64,000 bases of DNA from Methylotetracoccus oryzae (GTDB lineage Bacteria; Pseudomonadota; Gammaproteobacteria; Methylococcales; Methylococcaceae). Shown here one piece after another: positions 43,082 to 54,031 of this stretch (position 1 is the first letter of the stretch; each line of letters begins with the position of its first letter). The notes under the pieces were generated by a model. The model searched no databases. It was given only the letters and a program-made list of their open reading frames with translations, and was not told the DNA's origin. The DNA is taken from contig NZ_SRSH01000001.1 in the NCBI RefSeq assembly GCF_006175985.1, forward strand, positions 496,001 through 560,000, given 5' to 3'. The position numbers were made by a program, and so were the translations under genes.

Positions 43082-44041
43082 CTAACTCTTGCTGCGCACG
43101 CTCTTCGGCGAAACGCCAAAGTATTTCTGGAAGGCCACCGTGAAATTGGTCGCGTGACGGTAGCCGACCGCATAAGCGGCGACGGAGACGTGACACCGCG
43201 TGGCCTCCAGCATCCGATAGGCGTGCTGCATGCGTGTCTCCAGCAGCAAGGCATAGGGCGTCGTCTGGAACAGCTGGTGGAACAGCTGCTTCAGCTTGAA
43301 CTGGTTGATACCCACCCGTCGAGCCAGTTGCTCCACGGACGGTGGCTCCCGAAACTCGTCGAGCAGGATATCGCGGGCCTGATGCGCGGCGGCCACATCC
43401 CGCGCCGACAGCCGACCTTTGGCGGGCGCATCGGGTTGCAGACACTCCAATTCCGCCGCCAGGATCGCCAGCGCCTGACCGTGTACGAACAGGCTCCGGA
43501 ATTGCATCGGGGCACCGTCGTTCAACAGCTGTCCGGCAGCAACCCGGGCCGCGCTCGACATGGGCCGGTGGCTGACGACCCGTACGCTGCCACGATCGAA
43601 CAGATGCGGGCAGTAATCCGTGCCGAAATGGCGGTCCAGCCATCCCCGGGTCAATGACAAGCGCAGCTGCGCGACGGGCATTGCGGCCTGGTATTCACGC
43701 GCCCCGCGGCTCGATGCGAACGTGGTGACGGTCGAATAACCCTCCCGGAAGATGACCTCCGGACCGGAGTTTGCGGTAAAGCGCGACGCGCCCTGGACGC
43801 CCAGCGTCACGACCAGACGCGGCTCCGCGTGATCCACCTGACTGAAGATCGCCAGGTCACGCGACGGCCGGTAGCGGGTCTCGATATAGCTGAGATCTTC
43901 GTCGAGGACACGGATCAGGGTGGAACCCTTTCCCAGGGTTTCCGGCAACGGCTGCCGGAGCCCCTCGGCGACCCGTTGAATCGCCATGTCGTCGACACTT
44001 ACACGCGCTCGCGATGAGCTGCGGCCGCTTCCGTTAGGCAT
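43082..44041 (-). CDS. AraC-family regulator, PchR-like
   Basis: A 319-residue transcription factor. The C-terminal third has two helix-turn-helix motifs: PPSVEQLARRVGINQFKLKQ with LFHQLF, then HVSVAAYAVGYRHATNFTVA with FQKYFGVSP. The N-terminal part resembles the ligand domain of PchR-type regulators of siderophore and metal genes; its inducer is unknown. ATG 44041 is chosen over a longer frame. It is divergent from the amidohydrolase gene with 206 bases between, so that gene is the likely target. Confidence 0.82.
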   Translation of the reverse strand: MPNGSGRSSSRARVSVDDMAIQRVAEGLRQPLPETLGKGSTLIRVLDEDLSYIETRYRPSRDLAIFSQVDHAEPRLVVTLGVQGASRFTANSGPEVIFREGYSTVTTFASSRGAREYQAAMPVAQLRLSLTRGWLDRHFGTDYCPHLFDRGSVRVVSHRPMSSAARVAAGQLLNDGAPMQFRSLFVHGQALAILAAELECLQPDAPAKGRLSARDVAAAHQARDILLDEFREPPSVEQLARRVGINQFKLKQLFHQLFQTTPYALLLETRMQHAYRMLEATRCHVSVAAYAVGYRHATNFTVAFQKYFGVSPKSVRSKS

Positions 44042-44090
44042 TGCGGAATCCCTCGTCAAACTACCTGTGCCATACGAAACGCTCCTTCTA

Positions 44091-44108
44091 CCATAGTTTT
44101 GCCTATGG
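44091..44108. promoter_or_regulatory. Palindrome CCATAG-N6-CTATGG between araC-type gene and amidohydrolase
   Basis: Perfect 6-bp arms with a six-base spacer, 50 bases before the regulator start and 140 before the amidohydrolase start. A plausible operator for divergent control. Confidence 0.4.
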
Positions 44109-44247
44109 AAGACAAGTGCTTGCGTTGGCAGTATGGCCCGGCTCACCGCCCGGGACAGATCATGAACGGGCGAGAGAGCCAATCGAGCGGGATCGCGCCC
44201 AGGGCCGGTCCGACGCAAACCCGCACAGCCACTCACAACAGGAAGAA

Positions 44248-45468
44248 ATGATGACGACACCCAAACGACGCTTCTTCGGCGGCATTGCCGCGGCCTTCGC
44301 CGCCAGTCTCGCCGGCCAGACCGCCAACGCCACGGCGGACCACTGGCATCCCGGCGGCCCCCTGCTGATCAAGGCCGATGTGCTGTTCGACGGCACCCAA
44401 TTCCTCTACGGACAGGCCGTCCTGGTCCGGCAGGGCAAGATCGTCAAGGTGGCGCCGGCCGGCGAGATCAAGGCCGACGGCGCCAAGGTCGTGACCGTCA
44501 AGGGCGGCACGATTCTGCCCGGTTTCATCGACATGCACACTCACCACCTCGTCCAACACGTGCCACCGCAGCGCATTCTGGAACATGGTGTAACCACGGC
44601 GCGCGACCTCGGCGGGCCGCTGACTCCGGCCACCATCGACAAACCGTACCAGTTGCGGCAGCCCTTGTCGGGACACATCATCTCGGCGCCGGGCGGCTAT
44701 CCGAATGTGGTGTTCCCGGGTTCAGGGGTAGAGATCGCTGGCGAAACCAATGTGCGGGCCAAAGTGGACGAACTGGCCGCCGGCGGCGCCAGCATCATCG
44801 CGCTGTCGCTCGAAACGGGCGAATCGGAAGGCGCCGCGTGGCAATGGCACATGCCGGCAACGCCCCCGCCCTGGCCGACGCTGACGAAGGGCGAGCTCGA
44901 GGCTATCGTCGACCAGGCTCACAACGTCCATCATCTGCGCGTCGTGGCCTACTTCGGCTCGGATGCGTCGGCGCAGAGAGCGCTTGACGCCGGCGTGGAC
45001 GAATGGGCGCACATGCCCTGTGACGCCCTCTCGCCGGGCGTGATCGCCAGCGCGGGAGCCAAGGGTGTTGCGATCGACACGACCATCGACACCGCCGTGC
45101 AATGCACGGGTGTGCATGAGAATGCCGCGGCGCTCTTTGCGTCGGGCGCGAAGATCTTCTACGCGACCGATATGGGGCATCCCGACATCCCCCATGGCAT
45201 CGACGCGCAGGAGATTCACGTGGGCATCCACGCCGGCATGCACAATGGCCTCCCGTTCCCGGATGCCGTTGCCAGGGCTCTCGCCTCGGCGACCAGCCTG
45301 GCCGGTGACTACCTCGGCCTCGCTCCGCTCGGACGTATCGTACCGGGCGCACCCGCCGATCTGATCGTGATCGGCAGCGACCCGCGCGCGAATTTCAAGG
45401 AACTCGAATTTCCGCGCGTGGTGATCAAGGATGGCCGGATCGTGATCCAGCGTAAGGCAGGCCAGTAG
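44248..45468 (+). CDS. Secreted Tat-type amidohydrolase
   Basis: A 406-residue metal-dependent hydrolase. The N-terminus has a twin-arginine signal (PKRRFFGGIAAAFAASLAG), pointing to Tat export. The amidohydrolase fold follows: GGTILPGFIDMHTHHLVQHV (metal His-x-His), RILEHGVTTARDLGG, a metal His in DEWAHMPCD, YATDMGHPD (catalytic Asp), and the closing APADLIVIGSDPRANF. The Lys usually carboxylated in some subgroups is not obvious. Related enzymes include imidazolonepropionase-like and prolidase-like hydrolases; the substrate is unknown. ATG 44248, or the next ATG, follows AGGAAG. Confidence 0.82.
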   Translation: MMTTPKRRFFGGIAAAFAASLAGQTANATADHWHPGGPLLIKADVLFDGTQFLYGQAVLVRQGKIVKVAPAGEIKADGAKVVTVKGGTILPGFIDMHTHHLVQHVPPQRILEHGVTTARDLGGPLTPATIDKPYQLRQPLSGHIISAPGGYPNVVFPGSGVEIAGETNVRAKVDELAAGGASIIALSLETGESEGAAWQWHMPATPPPWPTLTKGELEAIVDQAHNVHHLRVVAYFGSDASAQRALDAGVDEWAHMPCDALSPGVIASAGAKGVAIDTTIDTAVQCTGVHENAAALFASGAKIFYATDMGHPDIPHGIDAQEIHVGIHAGMHNGLPFPDAVARALASATSLAGDYLGLAPLGRIVPGAPADLIVIGSDPRANFKELEFPRVVIKDGRIVIQRKAGQ

Positions 45469-45576
45469 GGGCCAGTGACCGCGGGCTGCCGCGCATCGCG
45501 CCGGCCAGCCCGCCACCATGACGGGCGACGCCGGTAAAAGCTTGCCGGACCAGAAGCTCGCATTGCGAGATTCGTG

Positions 45577-45819
45577 TCACTCAGGCTTGGCCGCCCCCTT
45601 CTGGAAGGATTGCCACAGCCCATACAGGCCTTCCATCGACTGCAGGTGCGGCGGCAACCAGGGCCGCATCAGGACCATCGGATCGAATCCTTCGGCGCCC
45701 GATGCCATCTGGCGGCGCAGGGCTTCGAGCATTTCCTGCTGCAGCGGCTCCACATCCGGCAAGCCGAAGAAAGTCCGCAGTTCCTGGGGCGTCACGTCGA
45801 TGTCGAGCTTGATGTGCAT
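45577..45819 (-). CDS. Small conserved protein (DUF6489-like)
   Basis: An 80-residue soluble protein, MHIKLDIDVTPQELRTFFGL at the start, then PDVEPLQQEMLEALRRQM. The pattern fits a small conserved family I recall as DUF6489. No function is known to me. It starts 18 bases before a short gene-free stretch and is not coupled to a neighbour. Confidence 0.65.
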   Translation of the reverse strand: MHIKLDIDVTPQELRTFFGLPDVEPLQQEMLEALRRQMASGAEGFDPMVLMRPWLPPHLQSMEGLYGLWQSFQKGAAKPE

Positions 45820-46127
45820 GGGTCACCTGCGGGATGGAACCGTTTAAAGTGAAAGAGTCGCGCAGCGAAACCGGCGCGCCTCTCGCCCCGGGAGAGAATG
45901 GGTGAGGGAAAGCGGTCATGGCACGCGTACCTTCATCCTCCGGGATGGCACGCGGAGCCTACGATTTCGCGATCAGGCGGCGGGATCGCCGCAACGCGCG
46001 ACGCCGCTCGCGCCCGAACCATTACACCGTCGGACCGGAGCTGCCGTGCGTACCCGAGGACACCGTACGACGCCGGCCCCGACCCGATGCTCGGAATCAG
46101 GGTTGCGGCGCCGCCTTGGTACGGGTC
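45820..46127. other. Intergenic stretch, 308 bases
   Basis: I see no gene, repeat or clear regulatory element here. Confidence 0.4.
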
Positions 46128-46676
46128 TCAGGCTTTCGCGTCCTCGTTCCAGATCTCGCAGCTGTGGTCTTCCGGATGCAACTGCGCAGCGTTTTCCGGC
46201 TTGATGTGCCAGTAGGACTGGTCGATGGCCGAACCGGTGTATTCCGACTTCCGCTCATGGAAGAACGGGCACCAGAAATTCTCTACCGTCTTGACGAGGT
46301 AAGCCGACCACTCGTACAGGCCGACGCTGAGCGGGCAGTAGAAGTTACAGTTGAACATCCAGAACAGCTTGGAGTTCACCCACGGAGCGGTCGCGTCCAT
46401 CTTGAAGGTGATCTGGTCGGACAACTTGTTGTAGCGGTGCGTCGACCACCCCGGAACGAAGTCCCAGTACGACTTGATGTTCTCGGCCCCCAGGACGCGC
46501 AAATGCGCCCAAAGCACCCCCGCCCCGATGAGCACGAAGGGCAGCGAGACGAACAGCGGCAGGTAGATCAGGATGGCCCCGCCATAGCGTCTCCACGGCG
46601 ACAGCGTGTAGAACCGCTTGCCGATCGCTATGCGCTCGCACTGGCATTGCTCACAGGCCTTCGGAAGTGCACTCAT
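46128..46676 (-). CDS. Unknown membrane protein with Cys motifs
   Basis: The function is not recognised. The 182 residues begin with a cytoplasmic-looking Cys cluster (ACEQCQCERI, Cys-x2-Cys-x-Cys). One or two hydrophobic spans follow (GAILIYLPLFVSLPFVLIGA, then GVLWAHL). A hydrophilic, aromatic-rich domain comes next with further Cys in FNCNFYCPLS, NFWCPFFHER and DHSCEIW, and His-rich HIKPENAAQLHPEDHSCE. The Cys/His richness suggests metal or haem binding or disulfides. A good GAGG site precedes the ATG. It stands alone. Confidence 0.7.
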   Translation of the reverse strand: MSALPKACEQCQCERIAIGKRFYTLSPWRRYGGAILIYLPLFVSLPFVLIGAGVLWAHLRVLGAENIKSYWDFVPGWSTHRYNKLSDQITFKMDATAPWVNSKLFWMFNCNFYCPLSVGLYEWSAYLVKTVENFWCPFFHERKSEYTGSAIDQSYWHIKPENAAQLHPEDHSCEIWNEDAKA

Positions 46677-47240
46677 TACGAAACCTCTTTCTTCTTGTTA
46701 AATTGGGTGGAAGGGATGGACAGGAGTGGAATGGTCTGCGACCCGGCGCGACGTCAGACCCGCCAGATGTCCACAAGTCGACGGTGCGGTCGGGCAGCGC
46801 GCGCTGGCCAGGCGATCGCGCCCTGCCTTGTCCTCTGTCGGACAACATGGCTGGGGCTTACCCTGGGTGGCCTGGCGAGGCTCTCGGCCCCGGAACGATG
46901 AAACCCATCGACGCGCAGGACGGCACGCCTCGTATCCGGCTGGCTCAAGGCCAGCTTCTGATTTTCCGCCCTTTCACCGCCCGCACCGCATCGCAAGAGC
47001 CTGCGGAAACAACTCGCCATCGATCCACGCTCCTCGATGCCATGGGCTTCCGCCCGCAACCGTCGACAGGAACAGCGCTGGTGCGGCATCCGTTGCGACA
47101 CAAGCTGCTGTTCCGCCGAATGGTATCAAGTTCGCCGCTCGGTGGGAAATACGCCGCGGATCTGCCTCGGCTGTCCCCGTCCCGGCGCGACAGCCGGATC
47201 CCGGGCGGGCAGCGCGCCACCCCGGAGCACCGAATCGCGC
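46677..47240. other. Gene-free stretch, 564 bases
   Basis: Open frames occur on both strands, but none has a ribosome site or resemblance I can name. No repeats or terminator with a T-run were seen. Confidence 0.35.
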
Positions 47241-48392
47241 TCAGCGCGAGGCCGAGAACGCGCTGCGATACCGGCTCTTGACCGCCTGCGCCAGATCATG
47301 GACCGCCATGGCGTAATGCGTGCTGTGGTTGTAGCGGGTGATGACGTAGAAGTTCTGGTAGCCGAGCCAGTACTCGTCGCCGTCGTTGGTACTCAGGCGT
47401 AGCAGTGCGACCGGCTCGGCGGCCACGCGCAGGACGCCCGAGGGATGTATCCCATGGCTGGCCAGCGCCGCGAGGGTGTAGCGGGTGTCGAAACCCGATT
47501 CCAGTTCGGCGGCCGAAGCCCCGTCGGCCAATGCCGGTGTAACGACGGCACCGCCGCTCTGCCAACCGTGGCGCGCAAAGTAATTCGCGACGCTGCCGAT
47601 CGCATCGACCGGCGCCCATAGATCCTTGCGCCCGTCGTCGTCGAAGTCGACGGCCCATTCGAGAAAACTCGAGGGCATGAACTGACCGAGCCCCATCGCA
47701 CCCGCGAACGATCCGCGGGGCGAAGCCGGATCCATGCGTTCGGCTCGCGTCATCAGCAGAAAGCTCTTCAATTCGTCCGTGAAGTACTCGGCGCGGCGCG
47801 GGTAGTCGAAGGCCAGGGTCGCCAGCGCGTCCAGCACGCGGTCCTTACCGACGTTCGAACCGTAGATCGTTTCGACGCCCATGATGCCCAGCACGTACTC
47901 GGGCGGCACACCGAAGCGGGCCTGAGCGCGTTCCAGCGCCCCCGCGTAGCGATGCCAGAACGCCGCACCCTTGGCGATGTGGTTTTCGGTCAGGAACTTC
48001 GCACGGTAGCGCGACCAGCCGCCCGGCTTCGGTTTGACGCTGGGCGCCTCCCGGTTCATGTAGGCAATGGTCCATTCCTTGCGGCGTGCCTCGGACAGCA
48101 GCCCCTTCAGGTAGTCGGGGCGGAATCCATGCTCCGCGACCATGCGTTCGATGAAGCGGTCGACCGCCGGCTGGCCGCCAAAGTCACCGGTCACGAACGG
48201 AGCGGAATAGGCGCCCACGGGCTCAGGCTGCGCCGGCGCTCGGGGCTTCTCCGGCTTGGGGACCACGGTCGCGATCGGTTTCGCCGGTGCCGGCGGAGCC
48301 CGGTGTGCTTCGCACCCGGCCAAGGCCACCACGACGCTCAGTGTCGCCGCAACCAGCCCTTTCGCCCTCGTCTCCATCGCCAACTCCATCAT
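47241..48392 (-). CDS. mltB: Membrane-bound lytic murein transglycosylase B
   Basis: Cleaves peptidoglycan strands to 1,6-anhydro-MurNAc ends. The 383 residues have a lipoprotein signal (VVVALAGC), a Pro/Ala-rich linker, and the MltB catalytic domain: PPEYVLGIMGVETIYGSNVG holds the catalytic Glu, then AGAMGLGQFMPSSFLEWAVDFD with D-x-DGRKDL, and SVANYFARHGW. The family closes with YWLGYQNFYVITRYNHSTHYAMAV, here split by no frameshift. Two or three adjacent ATGs could serve as start. Confidence 0.92.
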   Translation of the reverse strand: MMELAMETRAKGLVAATLSVVVALAGCEAHRAPPAPAKPIATVVPKPEKPRAPAQPEPVGAYSAPFVTGDFGGQPAVDRFIERMVAEHGFRPDYLKGLLSEARRKEWTIAYMNREAPSVKPKPGGWSRYRAKFLTENHIAKGAAFWHRYAGALERAQARFGVPPEYVLGIMGVETIYGSNVGKDRVLDALATLAFDYPRRAEYFTDELKSFLLMTRAERMDPASPRGSFAGAMGLGQFMPSSFLEWAVDFDDDGRKDLWAPVDAIGSVANYFARHGWQSGGAVVTPALADGASAAELESGFDTRYTLAALASHGIHPSGVLRVAAEPVALLRLSTNDGDEYWLGYQNFYVITRYNHSTHYAMAVHDLAQAVKSRYRSAFSASR

Positions 48393-48545
48393 CGTGCTCC
48401 CGCAAAATACCGAGATCGGAACGCCCGGCGGCGCAAGCTCGTGCCGGCAGAGACCGGCACCTCGTTGCGGAGTCGGTCCACCGGATTCGGCACGTCCCGC
48501 CGCGTGACCGCCTATGATACGCGGCGCGGCGTGACGCTCAAAGGC

Positions 48546-49934
<1,389 letters not shown>

Positions 49935-50259
49935 GAGCGCTTACCCCAGCACGAATCCACCGCAAAAAGCCCCGGCGCCAGGAAGAGCGGTCCGGGGCTG
50001 ACTGCATGGACTGAGGATAACGGCTGGCTGCGGATCAGAATAGATCCGAATTCCGAACAATCCGTTTTGGCGATCAGGGTGGAGCGCCGGTAGATGCTCG
50101 GGGCCGGTGGCGCATCACGGCGGCGCGGGGAAGCCCTGATTTATGCCAGGCTTCCCGCGATCGAATTTGGCAAATGTTCTGGCAGGTAAGGTGCGCCGAA
50201 ACCGCGTTTCGTCTCACCCGTTCCGAACGAAGCCGGGTTGGCGTTCGTTCAGCGTTGCC
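49935..50259. other. Intergenic stretch with a terminator, 325 bases
   Basis: Holds the terminator at 49964-49999 and otherwise nothing I can support. A promoter for sdaA must lie within or very close to it. Confidence 0.4.
49964..49999 (-). terminator. Intrinsic terminator between the L,D-transpeptidase and sdaA
   Basis: Perfect 8-base arms AGCCCCGG/CCGGGGCT (49968-49975 and 49992-49999) with a 16-base loop. On the minus strand they are followed by a run of T (49964-49968 read in reverse). It would stop transcripts from the L,D-transpeptidase gene. Because it is only 30 bases from the sdaA start codon, it could also act as an attenuator in an sdaA leader. Confidence 0.7.
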
Positions 50260-51099
50260 TTAGAAGCGCCGAGCCGTCGTGGTGACTCCTTCCGCACTGG
50301 CCTGCTTGCGCGGCTGCAGTTGTCCGACCTCGTAGGCGATGGTCTGATACAGCTCGGGCACCCATTCCGGCAGGTCGCCGCTGGCAGGCATCAATGCTTT
50401 CTGCCGCGGATCGTGCGGCGCGATGACGACTTTGACGTTCTCCTTGCCCACATGCGCAACGAGCACGAACAGTTCCTCGATGGTCATGTCACCCATCGCG
50501 AGGCAACCCGCGGACACCGCCTTGCCATGGATGAAGATCTCGCCACCGAGGCGACTGCGACCTTCCATCTGGGCCTGATAGCGATCGAAGCTGTTCGGAT
50601 AGTCCAGTTTCATCGACAAGTGGTAGTTGCTGTTTGGGTTCAGCAACACGAGCCGGTAGACGCCTTCCGGCACTTGCCGGTCGCCCTCACGCAGTTTCGG
50701 GCCGCGGGTTCCGCTGGCCGCCTGGATGTCATAGGACCGGATCAGCTTGTTCGTGCCGCGGCGGTCAGGGGCCCAGATTTCCATCCGTCGTTCAGCCTTC
50801 AAGGCCAGCAGCGTCACCTCGCGCGGCGGATAGTCGACGCCTGCCTTCTTGAAATACGGCACCAGCCGTTCGACGGACTCCGGGCCGTAGATATGCAACA
50901 CATCGGAGACCGAGCGCGATCCGGAGAAGTTCAGGGGGATCTCGGGCACGGGAATTCGCGATAAGTAGCGGGGTTCGAAGTGCTTCTTCGGCACGGGCGC
51001 AGCGGCGACCGGCTGGGGCTGAACGGTGCGCGTGCTACAACCCGAAAGCCAGACCGCTAGGGCCGCCGCGAGGAGGGGAAACAAGGTTGTCGTCTTCAT
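50260..51099 (-). CDS. L,D-transpeptidase (YkuD) lipoprotein
   Basis: Cross-links peptidoglycan or anchors proteins to it. The 279 residues start with a lipoprotein signal (LAVWLSGC). The YkuD domain ends in the active-site motif IFIHGKAVSAGCLAMGD (His, Ser, catalytic Cys), with VLLNPNSNYHLSMKLDYPNS before it. This N-region-plus-YkuD layout matches the murein-peptide type (YafK-like). Complete. Confidence 0.9.
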   Translation of the reverse strand: MKTTTLFPLLAAALAVWLSGCSTRTVQPQPVAAAPVPKKHFEPRYLSRIPVPEIPLNFSGSRSVSDVLHIYGPESVERLVPYFKKAGVDYPPREVTLLALKAERRMEIWAPDRRGTNKLIRSYDIQAASGTRGPKLREGDRQVPEGVYRLVLLNPNSNYHLSMKLDYPNSFDRYQAQMEGRSRLGGEIFIHGKAVSAGCLAMGDMTIEELFVLVAHVGKENVKVVIAPHDPRQKALMPASGDLPEWVPELYQTIAYEVGQLQPRKQASAEGVTTTARRF

Positions 51100-51348
51100 C
51101 TCTCTTCGTCCACGTCTAAGTGCTTGCCGGGGGCCTTGCGCCGTTCGGTGTCGCTTTTACGTCACAGTGTTGCTTGGATCACAATGGCGCTTGGTATAAC
51201 GCCAACAGCATGCCCTTGTCAAGCGGCTCCCCATGACAGCCCGAAAAGGCCTGCGAAAAATACCACAGTCCACCGTCTGCCGACCGACCGCCGGTCCATG
51301 CTAGAGTGCCAGTCGCCGGCATTTCAACCCTCTCGCCAACACAACCCC

Positions 51349-53040
51349 ATGACAGCGCTCCCCTTCGACACCTACTACCGCCACGACGAACTGACCCGCG
51401 CGCTGGAACGTCTCGCCGCCGATCATCCCGGCCTGTTGCGCCTGCACAGCATCGGGCGCAGCCATGAAGGCAGGGACATCTTGCTGGCAGCGGTCACGCG
51501 CTTCGACACCGGGGAGGACCGCGACAAACCGGCACTCTACATCGACGGCAACATCCACGCGACCGAAGTCACCGCGTCGATGGCCTGCCTCTATTTCATC
51601 CAGCACCTGGTGACGCGTTACGGCGCGGATGCCGATGTGACCCGCTGTCTCGACTCGCGCGCATTCTACATCTGTCCGCGGCTCAATCCGGATGGCGCAG
51701 AACTCGCGCTGGCGGATGTGCCACGCTTCATCCGTTCGAGCACGCGGCCCTACCCCTATGAGGAAGAACCGGTGGGCGGCTTGCGGCGGGAGGACATCGA
51801 TGGCGACGGACGCATCCTGACAATGCGGATCCCCGACCCCACCGGACCCTGGAAGATCAGCGAACACGATCCGCGCTTGCTCGTCCGCCGCGAACCGACC
51901 GAGACCGGCGGCAATTACTACCGCCTGTTGCCGGAGGGCTCGATCGAGGACTACGACGGCGCGCTGTTGAAGCTCCAGCCCTTGCACACGCAGCTGGACC
52001 TGAACCGCAACTACCCCGCCAACTGGCGTCCAGAGCGGGAACAGCACGGCGCCGGCCCGTTCCCGGCATCCGAACCCGAGGTCCATGCCGCGGTCCGCTT
52101 CGTCAGCGACCACCCGAACATCACCGGTGCCGTCACCTTCCATACCTTCAGCGGCGTGCTGTTGCGACCTTACTCCCACCGGGCCGACGACACGCTGCAC
52201 GCCGAGGATCTATGGACCTACCAGAAAATCGGCGCCAAAGGCACCGAGCTGACCGGCTATCCGGCGATTTCGGTGTTTCATGACTTCCGCTACCACCCGA
52301 AGTCCGTGATCACGGGCACCTTCGACGACTGGGTGTTCGAGCACCTCGGCTGCTATGCCTGGACCGTCGAGATCTGGAGCCCCCAGCGCGAAGCCGGCAT
52401 CACCGACTACCGGTTCATCGAGTGGTACCGCGAGCATCCGATCGAAGACGATCTGAAACTGCTGAAGTGGAACGATGAGGTGCTGGGAGGCCATGCCTTC
52501 GTCGACTGGTATCCCTACGAGCATCCGCAACTGGGACCGATCGAACTGGGGGGCTGGGATACGCTGTATTCATGGAGCAATCCGCCCCCGGCAATGCTGG
52601 AACGGGAAATCGCCAGATTCCCGGACTGGCTGGTCTGGCATCTGCTGATTTCGCCCCGGCTCGAACTGCGGGCCGCGACGGCCGAAGCCCTGGGCGACGA
52701 CACCTGGCGGGTCCGACTGGTCGTCGACAATACCGGCTGGCTGCCAAGCTACGTCACCAAGCTGGCCCTAGAGAAACGGCTGACGCCGGGGGTGATTTGC
52801 GAGATCGAGCTCCCCGAAGGGGCGCAGTTGCTGGTCGGAAAGCCTCGATCCTCACACGGGGAGCTCGAGGGGCTGGCCTACACGCCGGTCACCTCATCGA
52901 GCTGGGCAGGGTGGAGCGGCGATGAAACCAACCAGCGCCTCAAAGTGGAATGGGTCGTGCGGGCCAAGGCCGGCGACACACTCAAATTGACCGCACGCCA
53001 TGCGCGCGCCGGCCGGGTACGGACGGTCGTGACGCTTTGA
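51349..53040 (+). CDS. M14-family zinc carboxypeptidase
   Basis: A 563-residue zinc peptidase. The M14 core occupies about residues 10-370: zinc pair in DGNIHATEVTAS (His-x2-Glu), zinc His in VTFHTFSGVLLRPYS, substrate loop DLNRNYPANW, and catalytic Glu in WTVEIWSPQ. A beta-sandwich C-terminal region follows (RVRLVVDNTGWLPSYVTKLA...). No signal peptide is evident from ATG 51349, though the frame stays open upstream to 51124. Such proteins trim peptides or murein-derived peptides; the true substrate is unknown. Confidence 0.88.
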   Translation: MTALPFDTYYRHDELTRALERLAADHPGLLRLHSIGRSHEGRDILLAAVTRFDTGEDRDKPALYIDGNIHATEVTASMACLYFIQHLVTRYGADADVTRCLDSRAFYICPRLNPDGAELALADVPRFIRSSTRPYPYEEEPVGGLRREDIDGDGRILTMRIPDPTGPWKISEHDPRLLVRREPTETGGNYYRLLPEGSIEDYDGALLKLQPLHTQLDLNRNYPANWRPEREQHGAGPFPASEPEVHAAVRFVSDHPNITGAVTFHTFSGVLLRPYSHRADDTLHAEDLWTYQKIGAKGTELTGYPAISVFHDFRYHPKSVITGTFDDWVFEHLGCYAWTVEIWSPQREAGITDYRFIEWYREHPIEDDLKLLKWNDEVLGGHAFVDWYPYEHPQLGPIELGGWDTLYSWSNPPPAMLEREIARFPDWLVWHLLISPRLELRAATAEALGDDTWRVRLVVDNTGWLPSYVTKLALEKRLTPGVICEIELPEGAQLLVGKPRSSHGELEGLAYTPVTSSSWAGWSGDETNQRLKVEWVVRAKAGDTLKLTARHARAGRVRTVVTL

Positions 53041-53072
53041 TGCCCCCGCCCACACGACGGGACCCGAACCGT

Positions 53073-53468
53073 TCACCCGGGATAAACGGCCGCCCCGATC
53101 AGTAGCACGGCCGCTCCTGACAGCACGAAGAAGGTCGCGACCATGCCGCCGACGCGAAAGCGGAAATCCTCCGGATTCTGGCTCATGCCGAACGCATGGG
53201 CGACCCGTCCGGCGAGCAGGACGAGACAGAGGCCGTTGACCAGATAGCCTGGAAAGCCGCGGGTTTCGACCCACGCCAGCAGGAGCAGCGCCAACGGGAC
53301 GTATTCGGCGAAATTGCCCTGGACGCGGGCTGCCCTGAGTAGCTCGGCCGAGTCGCCGTGACCGACCGCGATCTGGTCGCGGCGCCGGCACCGGATGACC
53401 CGGAGGCTCAGCGCCACGAAAACGAGCGCGAGAATCGCCGCGTAGACGGGAACGATGACCGGCGTCAC
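53073..53468 (-). CDS. MAPEG-family membrane protein
   Basis: A 131-residue protein with four hydrophobic segments and the MAPEG pattern: RVQGNFAEYVPLALLLLAWV (Asn and Glu after the first loop) and GRVAHAFGMS. The eukaryotic family makes eicosanoids or conjugates glutathione; bacterial members have undefined roles. The start is GTG 53468. Confidence 0.85.
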   Translation of the reverse strand: MTPVIVPVYAAILALVFVALSLRVIRCRRRDQIAVGHGDSAELLRAARVQGNFAEYVPLALLLLAWVETRGFPGYLVNGLCLVLLAGRVAHAFGMSQNPEDFRFRVGGMVATFFVLSGAAVLLIGAAVYPG

Positions 53469-53504
53469 GGATGTCGGGTCGTCAACGTGAGGATCCCAGG
53501 CCGG

Positions 53505-53909
53505 TCAATGAGTGACGACTTTCGGCAACTGCTTGGCCTGTTCGACCCAATCCGCGACGAACGATGCGGCGGGTACGCGACCGGTCAGCCCCTTCTGTTC
53601 CTGGACCTCGGTCAGCTTGGCATGCAGATTGGCCGGCACGCGCTGGGCCAGTTCCGCAACGGTATCGACGCCGGCCGCTTCGAGCAGTTCGGCGTATTGG
53701 GGGCCGATGCCGTTCACCCGGAAAAGGTCGGCATGGTTGACCCAGCGCAGCACGAGACTGGCGCTGATGCCGGTGGACTCACAAATCTTCTGTCGTCCGG
53801 CTGCCGTTGCGCCCTGCTCCAAGAGACCGGCACAATCGCCAATGCCCGCCTGAGCCAGCTTTTCCGCGTACGCCGGGCCGATGCCCTCGATTTCCTCAAT
53901 TTTCGCCAT
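53505..53909 (-). CDS. DUF4332 helix-hairpin-helix protein
   Basis: A 134-residue soluble protein with two helix-hairpin-helix-like repeats: IEEIEGIGPAYAEKLAQAGI at the N-terminus and LFRVNGIGPQYAELLEAAGV in the middle. Such GIGP motifs often bind DNA backbone or mediate protein contacts; DUF4332 itself has no assigned function. A strong AAGGAGG precedes the ATG. Confidence 0.85.
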   Translation of the reverse strand: MAKIEEIEGIGPAYAEKLAQAGIGDCAGLLEQGATAAGRQKICESTGISASLVLRWVNHADLFRVNGIGPQYAELLEAAGVDTVAELAQRVPANLHAKLTEVQEQKGLTGRVPAASFVADWVEQAKQLPKVVTH

Positions 53910-54031
53910 TCCATCCCTCCTTTACGGTTGAATCGTCTGCCGGGTTACCAGCCGCCAGTCCCGCGGCGCAGTGGTTGCGAGCCGCTGCAGCATCCCCGGC
54001 CTATCGCTGCACGCTGAGGACCCGCTCGGGG

